The notes below the pieces were generated by a model. That model saw nothing but the letters and a program-made list of their open reading frames with translations. It made no database searches and was not told the DNA's origin. From Ferruginibacter sp. (lineage in GTDB: Bacteria; Bacteroidota; Bacteroidia; Chitinophagales; Chitinophagaceae): a stretch of 63,070 nt of DNA. The DNA lies in assembly GCA_025350645.1 (NCBI GenBank), contig JANXXM010000146.1, positions 1 to 63,070 of the forward strand, in the 5' to 3' direction. Position numbers and translations under genes: made by a program. Of this stretch, positions 47,074 through 54,920 are shown piece by piece; positions within the stretch are counted from its first letter, which is position 1; each line of letters opens with the position of its first letter.

Positions 47074-47646
47074 TTATTTACCAACCACCACTTTTGCAAA
47101 TCGAATTAACTTTTCGTTCATGTAATATCCTTTTTGTAATTCATCTACCACTTTTCCTGCCCGTTCTTCTCCTGCGGCTATTTCCGTAACTGCCTCATGT
47201 TTTTCCACATCAAAATCGGTGTCCATACTTTGCATGGCTACAATACCTTTTTGCTGCAATACAGATCTAAGTTTATTAAAAACCAATTGTACACCTTCCT
47301 TCACTTGCTGTATATCGGCAGATTGCGCTATTTGTTTTTCTGCCCTGTCCATATCATCTGCCACATCCAGCAAGGCTACTGCCATATCTTTTGCTGCTGT
47401 TTGCATAAGGTCTATCCTTTCCCTTGCGGTGCGGCGTTTATAATTATCAAATTCTGCAAAGAGTCTTAGGTATTTATCTTTTTGCTCTTGTATCTCAGCT
47501 TCAAGTTTGTCTGTTTCTATTTCCACGTCTGCATCAGGATTACTTAAATGAGTATTACCGGGTACATCTGCATCTGCATTAATGTTCATAGGTTCTTCGT
47601 TTGTATTTACTTGCTCTTTGCTTATGGGTATATTGTTATCCTGCAT
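47074..47646 (-). CDS. grpE: Nucleotide exchange factor GrpE
   Basis: GrpE releases ADP from DnaK. The N-terminal ~45 residues are acidic and disordered. The long helix (QEQKDKYLRLFAEFDNYKRRTARERIDL) follows, with the beta-domain ending in VVDELQKGYYMNEKLIRFAKVVVGK, the family signature. The length is 190. It is the first gene of the grpE-dnaJ operon; dnaK is not in the window. A well-formed promoter with duplicated CAGTCAAA sites lies upstream. Confidence 0.95.
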   Translation of the reverse strand: MQDNNIPISKEQVNTNEEPMNINADADVPGNTHLSNPDADVEIETDKLEAEIQEQKDKYLRLFAEFDNYKRRTARERIDLMQTAAKDMAVALLDVADDMDRAEKQIAQSADIQQVKEGVQLVFNKLRSVLQQKGIVAMQSMDTDFDVEKHEAVTEIAAGEERAGKVVDELQKGYYMNEKLIRFAKVVVGK

Positions 47647-47670
47647 AGTATATTCCTTTTAAAATGTGTG

Positions 47671-47700
47671 CAAATGTACAACAGTCAAACATTTTGCCAA
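47671..47700 (-). promoter_or_regulatory. grpE-dnaJ promoter with duplicated CAGTCAAA sites
   Basis: On the minus strand a TTG at 47700-47698 and TACATTTG at 47678-47671 are separated by 19 bases, a good Bacteroidota promoter. CAGTCAAA (plus-strand reading) occurs in the spacer at 47682-47689 and again upstream at 47711-47718. These may be sites for a heat-shock regulator. No CIRCE element is present. Confidence 0.65.
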
Positions 47701-47738
47701 TGCAGGTTATCAGTCAAATTGACACCAAAAAAGTTATA

Positions 47739-48089
47739 TTAATTAATTACCAGGAATTTGCCGGATTCTACAACTATCCCGTTTTTATCAACCAACTGAT
47801 AAATGTAGATACCTCTGTAAAATTTTTCATTCTTAATATCTATTGTAAGAATAGAGGGGAGATTTTTTGCTTCATATACGCTTTTACCAATCGAATTGAG
47901 TATTTGCATAGAATAAAGCCTGCTGTTGGGTTTTTGAAATTCAAAATTTACCACAGCATTTGCGGGATTGGGATAGGATCTTATAAACTTAGCTTGTACA
48001 CCTGCATTATCAGCGGCAGACTTGTTTTGAGCAAAAGATGTAAAAGTTATTCCAATTAAAACTATTAGTATAAAAAAATGTTTTTTCAA
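47739..48089 (-). CDS. Small exported protein consisting mainly of a T9SS type A sorting domain
   Basis: A signal peptide (KKHFFILIVLIGITFTSFAQ) starts from a TTG codon at 48089; no in-frame ATG precedes it. Only ~20 residues follow before the sorting domain begins at SYPNPANAVVNFEF. The domain runs through VDKNGIVVESGKFLVIN to the end (116 residues). The usual large cargo is missing. It could be a short cell-surface peptide, a remnant of a longer secreted protein, or a competitor for the secretion system. It stands between grpE and the peroxiredoxin, all leftward, but with gaps of ~90 bases. Confidence 0.75.
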   Translation of the reverse strand: MKKHFFILIVLIGITFTSFAQNKSAADNAGVQAKFIRSYPNPANAVVNFEFQKPNSRLYSMQILNSIGKSVYEAKNLPSILTIDIKNEKFYRGIYIYQLVDKNGIVVESGKFLVIN

Positions 48090-48183
48090 CTATGTAAAAG
48101 TAGCAATTTGATTTAAAAATACGTAAAAAAATACGTTATAATTTATGTAACAATAACCTGATATTTTAAAAAATATTTTCCTT

Positions 48184-48660
48184 CTATTTAAGCGAATCAA
48201 GTATGCTGATAACAGCACTGAAATTGGGAATATCTCCCGCATTCTCTAAAACTTCTTTATACCTGATTATACCTTCTTTATCAATCACAAAAGCTGCTCT
48301 CTTGCTCACACCTTTCATATTCATACCTGTAAAACTTTCATAAATGCAATCATAAGCGGCAGAAACTTCTTTATTAAAATCGCTGAGCAAAGGAAAATTA
48401 TACTGTTGTTCTTCTTTATATTTTTCTAAAGTGAAAACAGAATCTACAGAAATGCCCAGTACTTGTGCATTGGCATCGTTATAACGGGCAATATCATCTC
48501 TTATGCTACAAAGCTCTACTGTACACGTGCCTGTAAATGCCATAGGAAAAAACAACAGCAATACATTTTTATTTCCTTTAAAACTGGCGAGTTGTACGGG
48601 TGTTTTTTCTGAGTTAAATAATGTAAAGTCCGGAGCCTGTTCAGATAAATTTATAGCCAT
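48184..48660 (-). CDS. Peroxiredoxin of the AhpE/Bcp type
   Basis: This thiol peroxidase reduces peroxides in the cytoplasm. The peroxidatic cysteine is C46 in FFPMAFTGTC, with C51 five residues on (VELC) and the following SIRDD. The conserved arginine lies in SKRAAFVID. The ATG at 48660 (MAINLSEQAPDF) gives 158 residues, the typical length; the frame extends to 48699 without homology. Whether C51 resolves the sulfenic acid is uncertain. It is probably a single gene. Confidence 0.88.
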   Translation of the reverse strand: MAINLSEQAPDFTLFNSEKTPVQLASFKGNKNVLLLFFPMAFTGTCTVELCSIRDDIARYNDANAQVLGISVDSVFTLEKYKEEQQYNFPLLSDFNKEVSAAYDCIYESFTGMNMKGVSKRAAFVIDKEGIIRYKEVLENAGDIPNFSAVISILDSLK

Positions 48661-48745
48661 TGCAAATATTTTTTGTAAAGATAGCTGGTAATATACCATT
48701 GTATACTAAACGGTAAGCAGATATTATTGTTGTATTATCATCATA

Positions 48746-49486
48746 TTAATTTTCCACTATTTCCACATCATCAGGGTGAACAGCGGGCATATTTTTAAAT
48801 CTTAGAATAATATTTGCAGTGGTGACTACATCCTTTTGGCAATAAACTGCTATTCTCTTAATATTTATTTTTCGCTGTTCTGGGTTGCCTGTCCAAAATA
48901 GTTCTCCTACCATGCTTCCATCAATATCATCTTTTGGCGAAGGAATACCCATTGTGGCAGCCAGCAGTTTTAGTGAGGTGTAATTTTTATAATCGCCAAA
49001 ACGCCAGTATTGAAAGGTATCTACAATGTTTGTTTCCCAGGGCTTCATGTTTTGAAAATCCAGGTAAGCAGGAACACGGATGCCATTTACCACCAGCCTT
49101 CTGCAGATAAAGGGAATATCAAACTCTTTTATATTATGCCCTGCAAAACACCAATTTTTATTAAAACTTTCTATTTTTGTTATGGTGGCTAAAAAATCGG
49201 TGAGAATAATATTTTCATCATCACCGTAAAAAGATTTTACTCTTATTTTTAGATGTTGTTCTCTTATAAAATAACCTACACTTATGCAAACTACTTTAGA
49301 AAACTCGGCCATTACCCCCGCTCTTAAAGGATAAAATTCCGCTGCGCTACTGTCGGCTGGTCTTACTTTAGCAGTTTTTTCATCCCATAAATGCTGCCAT
49401 TCTTCATTCATATTTTCAAAAGAAGGATGTTCAGCAGCAGTTTCTATATCAATAATGATGAGATCGTCTGTACGAAGATGGTGCAT
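48746..49486 (-). CDS. Predicted 3'-5' exonuclease, RNase H-like (DEDDy, PolB-like)
   Basis: The DEDD exonuclease motifs are visible: D13/E15 in IIIDIETA, the second Asp in CFAGHNIKEFDIPFI, and YCQKDV near the end (Tyr at the position that defines the DEDDy class). At 246 residues it is a stand-alone nuclease domain with no polymerase. Homologues are annotated as predicted PolB-like 3'-5' exonucleases. The substrate is unknown. The gene is isolated and leftward, 83 bases from the next gene. Confidence 0.82.
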   Translation of the reverse strand: MHHLRTDDLIIIDIETAAEHPSFENMNEEWQHLWDEKTAKVRPADSSAAEFYPLRAGVMAEFSKVVCISVGYFIREQHLKIRVKSFYGDDENIILTDFLATITKIESFNKNWCFAGHNIKEFDIPFICRRLVVNGIRVPAYLDFQNMKPWETNIVDTFQYWRFGDYKNYTSLKLLAATMGIPSPKDDIDGSMVGELFWTGNPEQRKINIKRIAVYCQKDVVTTANIILRFKNMPAVHPDDVEIVEN

Positions 49487-49523
49487 AGTTATTTAATTAC
49501 AAATACAATATACTGCAAATATA

Positions 49524-49551
49524 AAAGCCAGCTAAAAATATAGCTGGCTTT
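49524..49551. terminator. Terminator after the small outer-membrane barrel gene
   Basis: A perfect 10-bp stem AAAGCCAGCT/AGCTGGCTTT (49524-49533 with 49542-49551) closes an 8-base loop. On the minus strand it lies after the stop codon at 49570 and has a T-rich tail. Confidence 0.85.
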
Positions 49552-49569
49552 GTTGCGTGAAACAAAAAA

Positions 49570-50190
49570 TTAAAAAGTAATACCGGCTGATATTTGGATA
49601 GCCTGATTCCGCCATTTTTGCCTGTTATCAATATCATTTATCTGCGATAAACCAATTTTATACCTTGCACTTAAATTTATAAAAGGGAGTTGAATCCATA
49701 AACCTCCTATGCCGCTAAACTCTCCGTTCTTAAAAATATTTGCATTTGTTTTAAGGCTATCTACTGTTTGTTTAAGCAAGCCGCCATAAGCAGGGCCGAG
49801 TTGTAATTTTACTTTTTGTGACTGGCCAATATTTATATTAAGCAACAAGGGAATTTCAAGATAATCCAGTTTTGCTTTATGCTGTGTACCTCCGCCAAAA
49901 AGGTCATCATAAATATTATTTGGATCATCAGTAAATTCTGATTGGGTTTGTACAAAACTTACTTCTGGCTGTATACCTATTTTTCTGCTGATATTAAACT
50001 GCGCGAAAACGCCTCCCTGAAAATTGTAATTAAAACCATCTTTATAAGAAGTGCCATTTATTTTATTAATGTTTACACCAGCCTTGGCACCAAAACGAAA
50101 AAAATTTTCTTTGTCTTCAACATTTTTTTGCTGGGCAAAAGAGTAAGTTGTGGCTAGCAGCATTAATAAAAGCAATTGTAATTTTTTCAT
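49570..50190 (-). CDS. Small outer-membrane beta-barrel protein (PorT/OMP_b-brl_2 type)
   Basis: A signal peptide (ending TTYSFAQ) and alternating beta-strands FFRFGAKAGVNINKING, GVFAQFNISRKIGIQPEVSFVQ, LDYLEIPLLLNINIG and a final ISAGITF mark an eight-stranded barrel of 206 residues. PorT-family barrels are common in Bacteroidota and only some belong to T9SS. No specific role can be given. Confidence 0.8.
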   Translation of the reverse strand: MKKLQLLLLMLLATTYSFAQQKNVEDKENFFRFGAKAGVNINKINGTSYKDGFNYNFQGGVFAQFNISRKIGIQPEVSFVQTQSEFTDDPNNIYDDLFGGGTQHKAKLDYLEIPLLLNINIGQSQKVKLQLGPAYGGLLKQTVDSLKTNANIFKNGEFSGIGGLWIQLPFINLSARYKIGLSQINDIDNRQKWRNQAIQISAGITF

Positions 50191-50334
50191 AGATTATTTT
50201 TAGGGTGAAAAATTTTGCAACCATTTTTTTTGACTGCATTATTTTTAGAATACAACCTATAACAAATAAATAACCAAAAAATTTGCAATTGTAATTTTTA
50301 GATTTTCTGTAACAAAAATATTCCTGCTGAATAT

Positions 50335-51954
50335 TTAACCGGGATTAATATTTTCTTTGAATAAAGGACTTTTTCTGTGTTTGGTTGCTTGCTCATAAGC
50401 ATAAGCTATTTCAATAATTATTTGCTCCTGGTAAGCACCGGACATAAAAGAAATGCCTACAGGCAAATCATTTACCTGCCCCATAGGAACAGTAATATGC
50501 GGATAACCAGAAATTGCTGCCGGAGTAGAGAAGGAAAAGCCTGTATCATAATCTCCGTTTACAAGATCTATACAACAGGCAGGGCCATTGGTTACAGCAA
50601 CTATAACATCTAATTTATTTTGTTGCATAAGGTCATCAATAATTTTTCTGGAAGATAAAATATTTGCCAGTGCATCTGTATACTCTTTAGTTTGCAGGTT
50701 TCCTTTTGCTTCACTTTTTTCCAGAATTTCCTGTTTAAAAAAAGGCATTGCAGTGCGCTCATTTTTTTTATTAAAAGTAATTACTTCAGCAAGCGTTTTT
50801 ACAGGTGCTTTGGCAGAGGCTAAATATTTATTTAGTCCATCTTTAAATTCATACAACAAAACATCATACTCTCCTTTAATAGTGGTTAGGTTTTTTATAA
50901 GATCTGTATCTATCAAAATTGCACCTTGTTTTTTTAAAACGTCTATTGCATTTTTATATAATGCTACAACAGCTTCGTGCCCTCTTAAAAAAGATTGCTC
51001 AATACCAATACGTTTGCCTTGCAAACCATTTTTGGAAAGTGTGGCAGTATAGTCTTTTACTATTTTATTTTTACTACTTGTTGTGGCTTCATCGGCAGCA
51101 TCTGCACCTGCAAGCACAGCTAAAAAAATAGCTGCATCTTTTACCGTTCTTGCCATTGGGCCAGCGGTATCCTGCGTGGCAGATATGGGGATGATACCCG
51201 TTCTGCTTAATAAACCAACCGTAGGTTTTATACCCACCAATCCGTTTACAGATGAGGGAGAAACGATGGAGCCGTTAGTTTCTGTACCTATGCCTGCTGC
51301 ACAAAGGCTGGCAGCAACAGCAGCACCTGTGCCTGCACTGGAGCCTGATGTATTTCTGTTTAAAACGTATGGACATTTTGTTTGCCCGCCACGGCTGCTC
51401 CAGCCACTTACAGATCTTTCTGATCTAAAATTTGCCCATTCGCTAAGGTTTGTTTTGCCCAGCAAAACCGCACCAGCAGCCCTTAGTTGTTTTACTATAA
51501 AAGCATCTGCTGCAGCATAATTTCCTGCCATAGCTGCGGCTCCTGCAGTAGTCATCATTTTATCTCCGGTGTCAATATTATCTTTTATAAGTATGGGTAT
51601 TCCATGCATCGGGCCACGTGTTTTTCCGGCCTTTCGTTCTGCATCCATTTCTTCTGCTATGGCTATTGCATCAGGGTTTACCTCTATCACTGCATTTAAT
51701 TTTATTCCCTTTTGATCAATGGTTTTTATGCGTTTGAGATACAGTTCTGTAATTTTTTTTGCCGTAATTTTTCCCAGAGTCATTTGCTGCTGAAGTTGAT
51801 CTATGGTTATTTCATTCAGTTCAAAATCATCAGCAAATTTTTGAGTTTTATCATCAATAATATCTATTGCTTTTTGATGATTTTGAAAATTGAAAATATT
51901 TCCTGCTGCCAGCCCGGCAAGAGAACCATTACGTAAAAAATTTCTTCTGTTCAT
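50335..51954 (-). CDS. Amidase signature family enzyme with Tat-like signal
   Basis: This Ser-cisSer-Lys amidase has K124 (HGIPILIKDN), the cis-Ser in NTSGSSAGTG (S205/S206), and nucleophile S229 in TETNGSIVSPSS. The rest of the amidase signature, NGLVGIKPTVGLLSRTGIIPIS, is intact. The N-terminus MNRRNFLRNGSLAGLAAGNIF has a twin arginine and a hydrophobic stretch, suggesting Tat export, which is unusual for GatA but common for these amidases. The length is 539. Substrate unknown; it is not GatA, because the export signal argues against the transamidosome. Confidence 0.85.
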   Translation of the reverse strand: MNRRNFLRNGSLAGLAAGNIFNFQNHQKAIDIIDDKTQKFADDFELNEITIDQLQQQMTLGKITAKKITELYLKRIKTIDQKGIKLNAVIEVNPDAIAIAEEMDAERKAGKTRGPMHGIPILIKDNIDTGDKMMTTAGAAAMAGNYAAADAFIVKQLRAAGAVLLGKTNLSEWANFRSERSVSGWSSRGGQTKCPYVLNRNTSGSSAGTGAAVAASLCAAGIGTETNGSIVSPSSVNGLVGIKPTVGLLSRTGIIPISATQDTAGPMARTVKDAAIFLAVLAGADAADEATTSSKNKIVKDYTATLSKNGLQGKRIGIEQSFLRGHEAVVALYKNAIDVLKKQGAILIDTDLIKNLTTIKGEYDVLLYEFKDGLNKYLASAKAPVKTLAEVITFNKKNERTAMPFFKQEILEKSEAKGNLQTKEYTDALANILSSRKIIDDLMQQNKLDVIVAVTNGPACCIDLVNGDYDTGFSFSTPAAISGYPHITVPMGQVNDLPVGISFMSGAYQEQIIIEIAYAYEQATKHRKSPLFKENINPG

Positions 51955-52546
51955 GCAAAAATGTTTAGTGATCTCAATTTAAAGCAGATTGTTGGATTAT
52001 GAAATTTAAATATTGCGCTGTTAATGTATAAACTGGTAGTACCGCAAATGATTACAGGAGGTTAAATTTCTTAAAACGCAGAAATTAAAACAAAAAGAAT
52101 TATAGATTAAGGATATAAAAAATGAATATCAATTACAGTAATTCTTTTTTTATACAAGATCCTTTTTAATCCCTTTTTAAAGTAGAATAATTTATTTGTA
52201 CAAAATAACACATCCCCTAAAAAGGGTAGTTGTATTTATTATAAATAGTTTTACATTTGATTTATACAAATTCAATCCTGCAAAATATCTGCCCTGCTTA
52301 CTCCTAGCCTTAGGTCACTATCGTATTTTAATTTAGGTTACCATGGTATTATTACTAACGTAGTTTTTTCCTATTAGCCAATACGCTGCTGATTTTTAGC
52401 TCCTCCAGCCACTCCGCTTTGTATTTAAAAATGCCGTAAAAAGGTATGCCTTGTTTTAGATTTATTTATAATAGTATACAAGATTATAGCAACAATTCTC
52501 CGGTGTATTTGAAGAAATTTTTACATTAAAACAACAAAAAATATGT
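51955..52546. other. 592-base non-coding leader before the anchor-CHAP-patatin cluster
   Basis: No gene was found in either direction. A CCCT-AAAA-AGGG dyad lies at 52215-52226 and resembles the dyad before the response regulator (42078-42092). The rest is A/T-rich, with no tRNA or terminator. The length is unusual for this otherwise compact window. Confidence 0.5.
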
Positions 52547-53440
52547 ATGAAAATTAAACTGCTTACCTGTATTTTTTTAATATTGTTTTTGCTATTTGAA
52601 TCCTGCAATAATGCTGAAATAGCACCGGATCAAAATACGACTCTTGCAACAGATTCATCTGGTAAAAGTGCTGGGCCGCCGCCAGCTCCGCCGCCTGTAA
52701 TATCTCCCGATGACACGAATGTAGATACCATTCATACTTCTCGTAAGCCAGCGCCTGGCGAAACTTCTTCGCATCATACAATACAATCTATACGCACTTT
52801 AATAGATACAAGCGGTATAAGAAAAATTATTGTACATGATAGTACTGCAAAGAGCATAATAAAAGTTGCGGAAGATACTGTGCCTGTAATAAATATAGCT
52901 CAGCTAAACAAAGCAGGTATAGTAATATGGCAATTGCCAGAAAACATGAAAACCCTTGAAGAGTCTTTTGTGCAGGTACGTATTGCCACCAATACAAACG
53001 AACAAATTGCGAAAAGTGAAATGGATACTGCTAAAAAAAGTTTCGGTATGGCTCATATAGATGTAATGGAAAAAATGAAAGTAAACCTGGTTGCAGGAAA
53101 AGAAGGAGATTTTATTATTGTTGCAAAAGACAGTATACACAGCATTCCATCAAAAAAATATGCAGAGTGGTTTTGGATAGTAACGCCATTAAAATCCGGC
53201 ACCCGTTATCTCATTTTAAAAGTATCGCAGGTAAGCATAACCAATGGTAAAGAAACGCTGCTGGAAGAAAATGCTGTTTTTTCAAGGAAATTTAAAGTAC
53301 AAATTTCCGCATCTTTTGTATTTGCTCAAATATGGGATTTTGTAAAATCAAACTGGGCTATCATAACGGCTATCATTACTTTTTTTGCTGGCCTTTTTGT
53401 AAGAAAAAAAATAAAAGATGCCCAAAAAACGGATACCTGA
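52547..53440 (+). CDS. Lipoprotein-like protein with C-terminal transmembrane anchor
   Basis: A 297-residue protein. The N-terminus (LTCIFLILFLLFESC) looks like a lipoprotein signal with C20. A Pro-rich linker (GPPPAPPPVI) leads to a soluble domain (~110-255) containing MKVNLVAGKEGDFIIV and EWFWIVTPLKSGTRYLILKVS. A helix at ~267-287 (WDFVKSNWAIITAIITFFAGLF) and a basic tail (RKKIKDAQK) follow. The W-x-V-TP-x-KSG pattern followed by a C-terminal helix reminds me of anchor proteins encoded near bacterial conflict genes, but I cannot name the family. It leads the four-gene cluster to 56138. Confidence 0.7.
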   Translation: MKIKLLTCIFLILFLLFESCNNAEIAPDQNTTLATDSSGKSAGPPPAPPPVISPDDTNVDTIHTSRKPAPGETSSHHTIQSIRTLIDTSGIRKIIVHDSTAKSIIKVAEDTVPVINIAQLNKAGIVIWQLPENMKTLEESFVQVRIATNTNEQIAKSEMDTAKKSFGMAHIDVMEKMKVNLVAGKEGDFIIVAKDSIHSIPSKKYAEWFWIVTPLKSGTRYLILKVSQVSITNGKETLLEENAVFSRKFKVQISASFVFAQIWDFVKSNWAIITAIITFFAGLFVRKKIKDAQKTDT

Positions 53441-53519
53441 AAATAGTAAAACAGCATTGCTGAAACCATATAACAACTTTAACCAATAAAATTTATTACG
53501 ATGAAAACAATTACTACGT

Positions 53520-53846
53520 GTGCTGCCTGTAAACCCACCCAAAAATGCTTCCTTAAATATTGTAGCGGTGCGAAAAATATACAGTAAATCTCTACTCATT
53601 CACTACATAGACAAAGTGAAAGTAGAAGATGCCGGCCGCACTTACTGGCTGGCACGGGGAGAAGTGATTGATCTCATACTATTTAATAACAATCGTTTTT
53701 TTGTAAATGGTGATGACGGTACCAGAAGCGAAGTAATGATAGAGCGGCACTACATTAGAACCCGGCCAGACTGGAGTAAAAGAGATAATCTTTTATCCCT
53801 GCCATCGTTTAAAAAACAGTATCGTTTTAAAAAAGATTATGAATAA
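53520..53846 (+). CDS. Small unknown protein, start uncertain
   Basis: The frame opens with GTG at 53520 and encodes 108 residues. The body includes IHYIDKVKVEDAGRTYWLARG and RSEVMIERHYIRTRPDW. I recognise no family. An ATG at 53501 opens a 28-codon frame (MKTITTCAACKPTQK..) that stops at 53587. A one-base deletion there, or two added bases in the GTGTG tract at 53518-53522, would join that ATG to the 108-residue frame. The protein may thus start MKTITT... if the sequence has an error, or start at GTG, or be a slipped gene. Aromatic- and Arg-rich composition and a compact size suggest a small beta-rich domain. Confidence 0.6.
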   Translation: MLPVNPPKNASLNIVAVRKIYSKSLLIHYIDKVKVEDAGRTYWLARGEVIDLILFNNNRFFVNGDDGTRSEVMIERHYIRTRPDWSKRDNLLSLPSFKKQYRFKKDYE

Positions 53847-53857
53847 AATAAAATTTT

Positions 53858-54805
53858 ATGTCACGCAAAACAATAATTACTACCGCCGCTGCAGAAAACG
53901 GCGTAAAAGAATCTCCCGCAAATTCTAATAAAACAAAGTATGGTGAATGGTACGGACTAAACGGAGAAAAATGGTGTGCTATTTTTGTGAGCTGGGTATA
54001 TAACAACGCCGGTAACCCTTTAGAAAAAATTGACAGCGCAAACGGGTACCAGTCTTGCCAGTCAGGATATAATTTTTGGAAGAGTAAAAATCGGCTCACA
54101 AAAAACCCGCAGCCGGGGGATATTGTTTTGTATGACTGGACGGGTGATGGCCACTGCGATCATACAGGAATATTTGCAGCCTGGCTGGATGCCGCCAAGA
54201 CAAAATTTAGTGCATGGGAAGGAAATACGGCACAGGGAAACGACAGCGATGGCGGGCAGGTAATGCTGCGGCAAAGAAGCGCTGCATTGGTAAAAGCTTT
54301 TGCCGTACCGCTTGCGCTGGATGCAAATAGTGTAGCCAATATAACTAACGATGACGTTATAAAAAAGGGCGACTCGGGGGCTGATGTTACCAGCATACAA
54401 AAACTATTTTACGATCTTCATTTTAATATTGTTGTGGATGGTATTTTTAGTACAGCTACAGAAAATATTGTAAAAGAATTTCAGCAAAAACACAGTCTTG
54501 ACCAAACCGGTATTGTAACCCCTGTAGTTTTGGGAATGATGGAAGAAGAAACTTCATTATCCCCGGTACCGGTAAAACGCTTTACCAGCGGCTCTTTCAT
54601 AAAAAAGGGGGATAGCGGTGCAGCAGTATTGCTTATACAAAAAGCACTTAATGGTAAGGCTGCAAAAAAAACAGTTGCAGAAGATGGTGTATTTGGCAGC
54701 GGTACTTTTAATGTCATAAAAAAATTTCAAGCAAAAAAGAGGCTGACAGCAGACGGGGTGGTAGGCCCCGAAACATTTGCAGCTTTGGGTATAAAAGATG
54801 TTTAA
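53858..54805 (+). CDS. CHAP-domain peptidoglycan hydrolase with two peptidoglycan-binding domains
   Basis: This 315-residue endolysin-like enzyme has an N-terminal CHAP (NlpC/P60-like cysteine amidase) domain: C40 in EKWCAIFVSWVY, H102 in GHCDHTGIFAAW, and N123 or E121 in WEGNT. Two PG_binding_1 domains follow (~166-232 and ~249-313), each opening with KKGDSGA(D/A)V. There is no signal peptide or membrane segment, so export must be indirect or the enzyme waits in the cytoplasm. It follows the small gene by 11 bases and precedes a patatin gene. It is not part of a recognisable prophage. Confidence 0.85.
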   Translation: MSRKTIITTAAAENGVKESPANSNKTKYGEWYGLNGEKWCAIFVSWVYNNAGNPLEKIDSANGYQSCQSGYNFWKSKNRLTKNPQPGDIVLYDWTGDGHCDHTGIFAAWLDAAKTKFSAWEGNTAQGNDSDGGQVMLRQRSAALVKAFAVPLALDANSVANITNDDVIKKGDSGADVTSIQKLFYDLHFNIVVDGIFSTATENIVKEFQQKHSLDQTGIVTPVVLGMMEEETSLSPVPVKRFTSGSFIKKGDSGAAVLLIQKALNGKAAKKTVAEDGVFGSGTFNVIKKFQAKKRLTADGVVGPETFAALGIKDV

Positions 54806-54920
54806 ATGGCGCAGCATAATTATTTTTTTAAAGCACATTTTTTAGAGGTATAAGAATTATTTTTTTGAATCATTATTTTAAAAGACAATATTATTATTTA
54901 AAAAATTTTAACCAAACAAC

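Noticed and set aside
50588..51052. 154-residue frame opposite the amidase gene
   Set aside because: Antisense to the catalytic core of the amidase; composition is Ser/Ile/Leu-rich and no motif was recognised.
53520..53846. The 108-residue protein as a LytTR DNA-binding domain
   Set aside because: Spacing and conserved positions did not match the LytTR pattern well enough to claim it.
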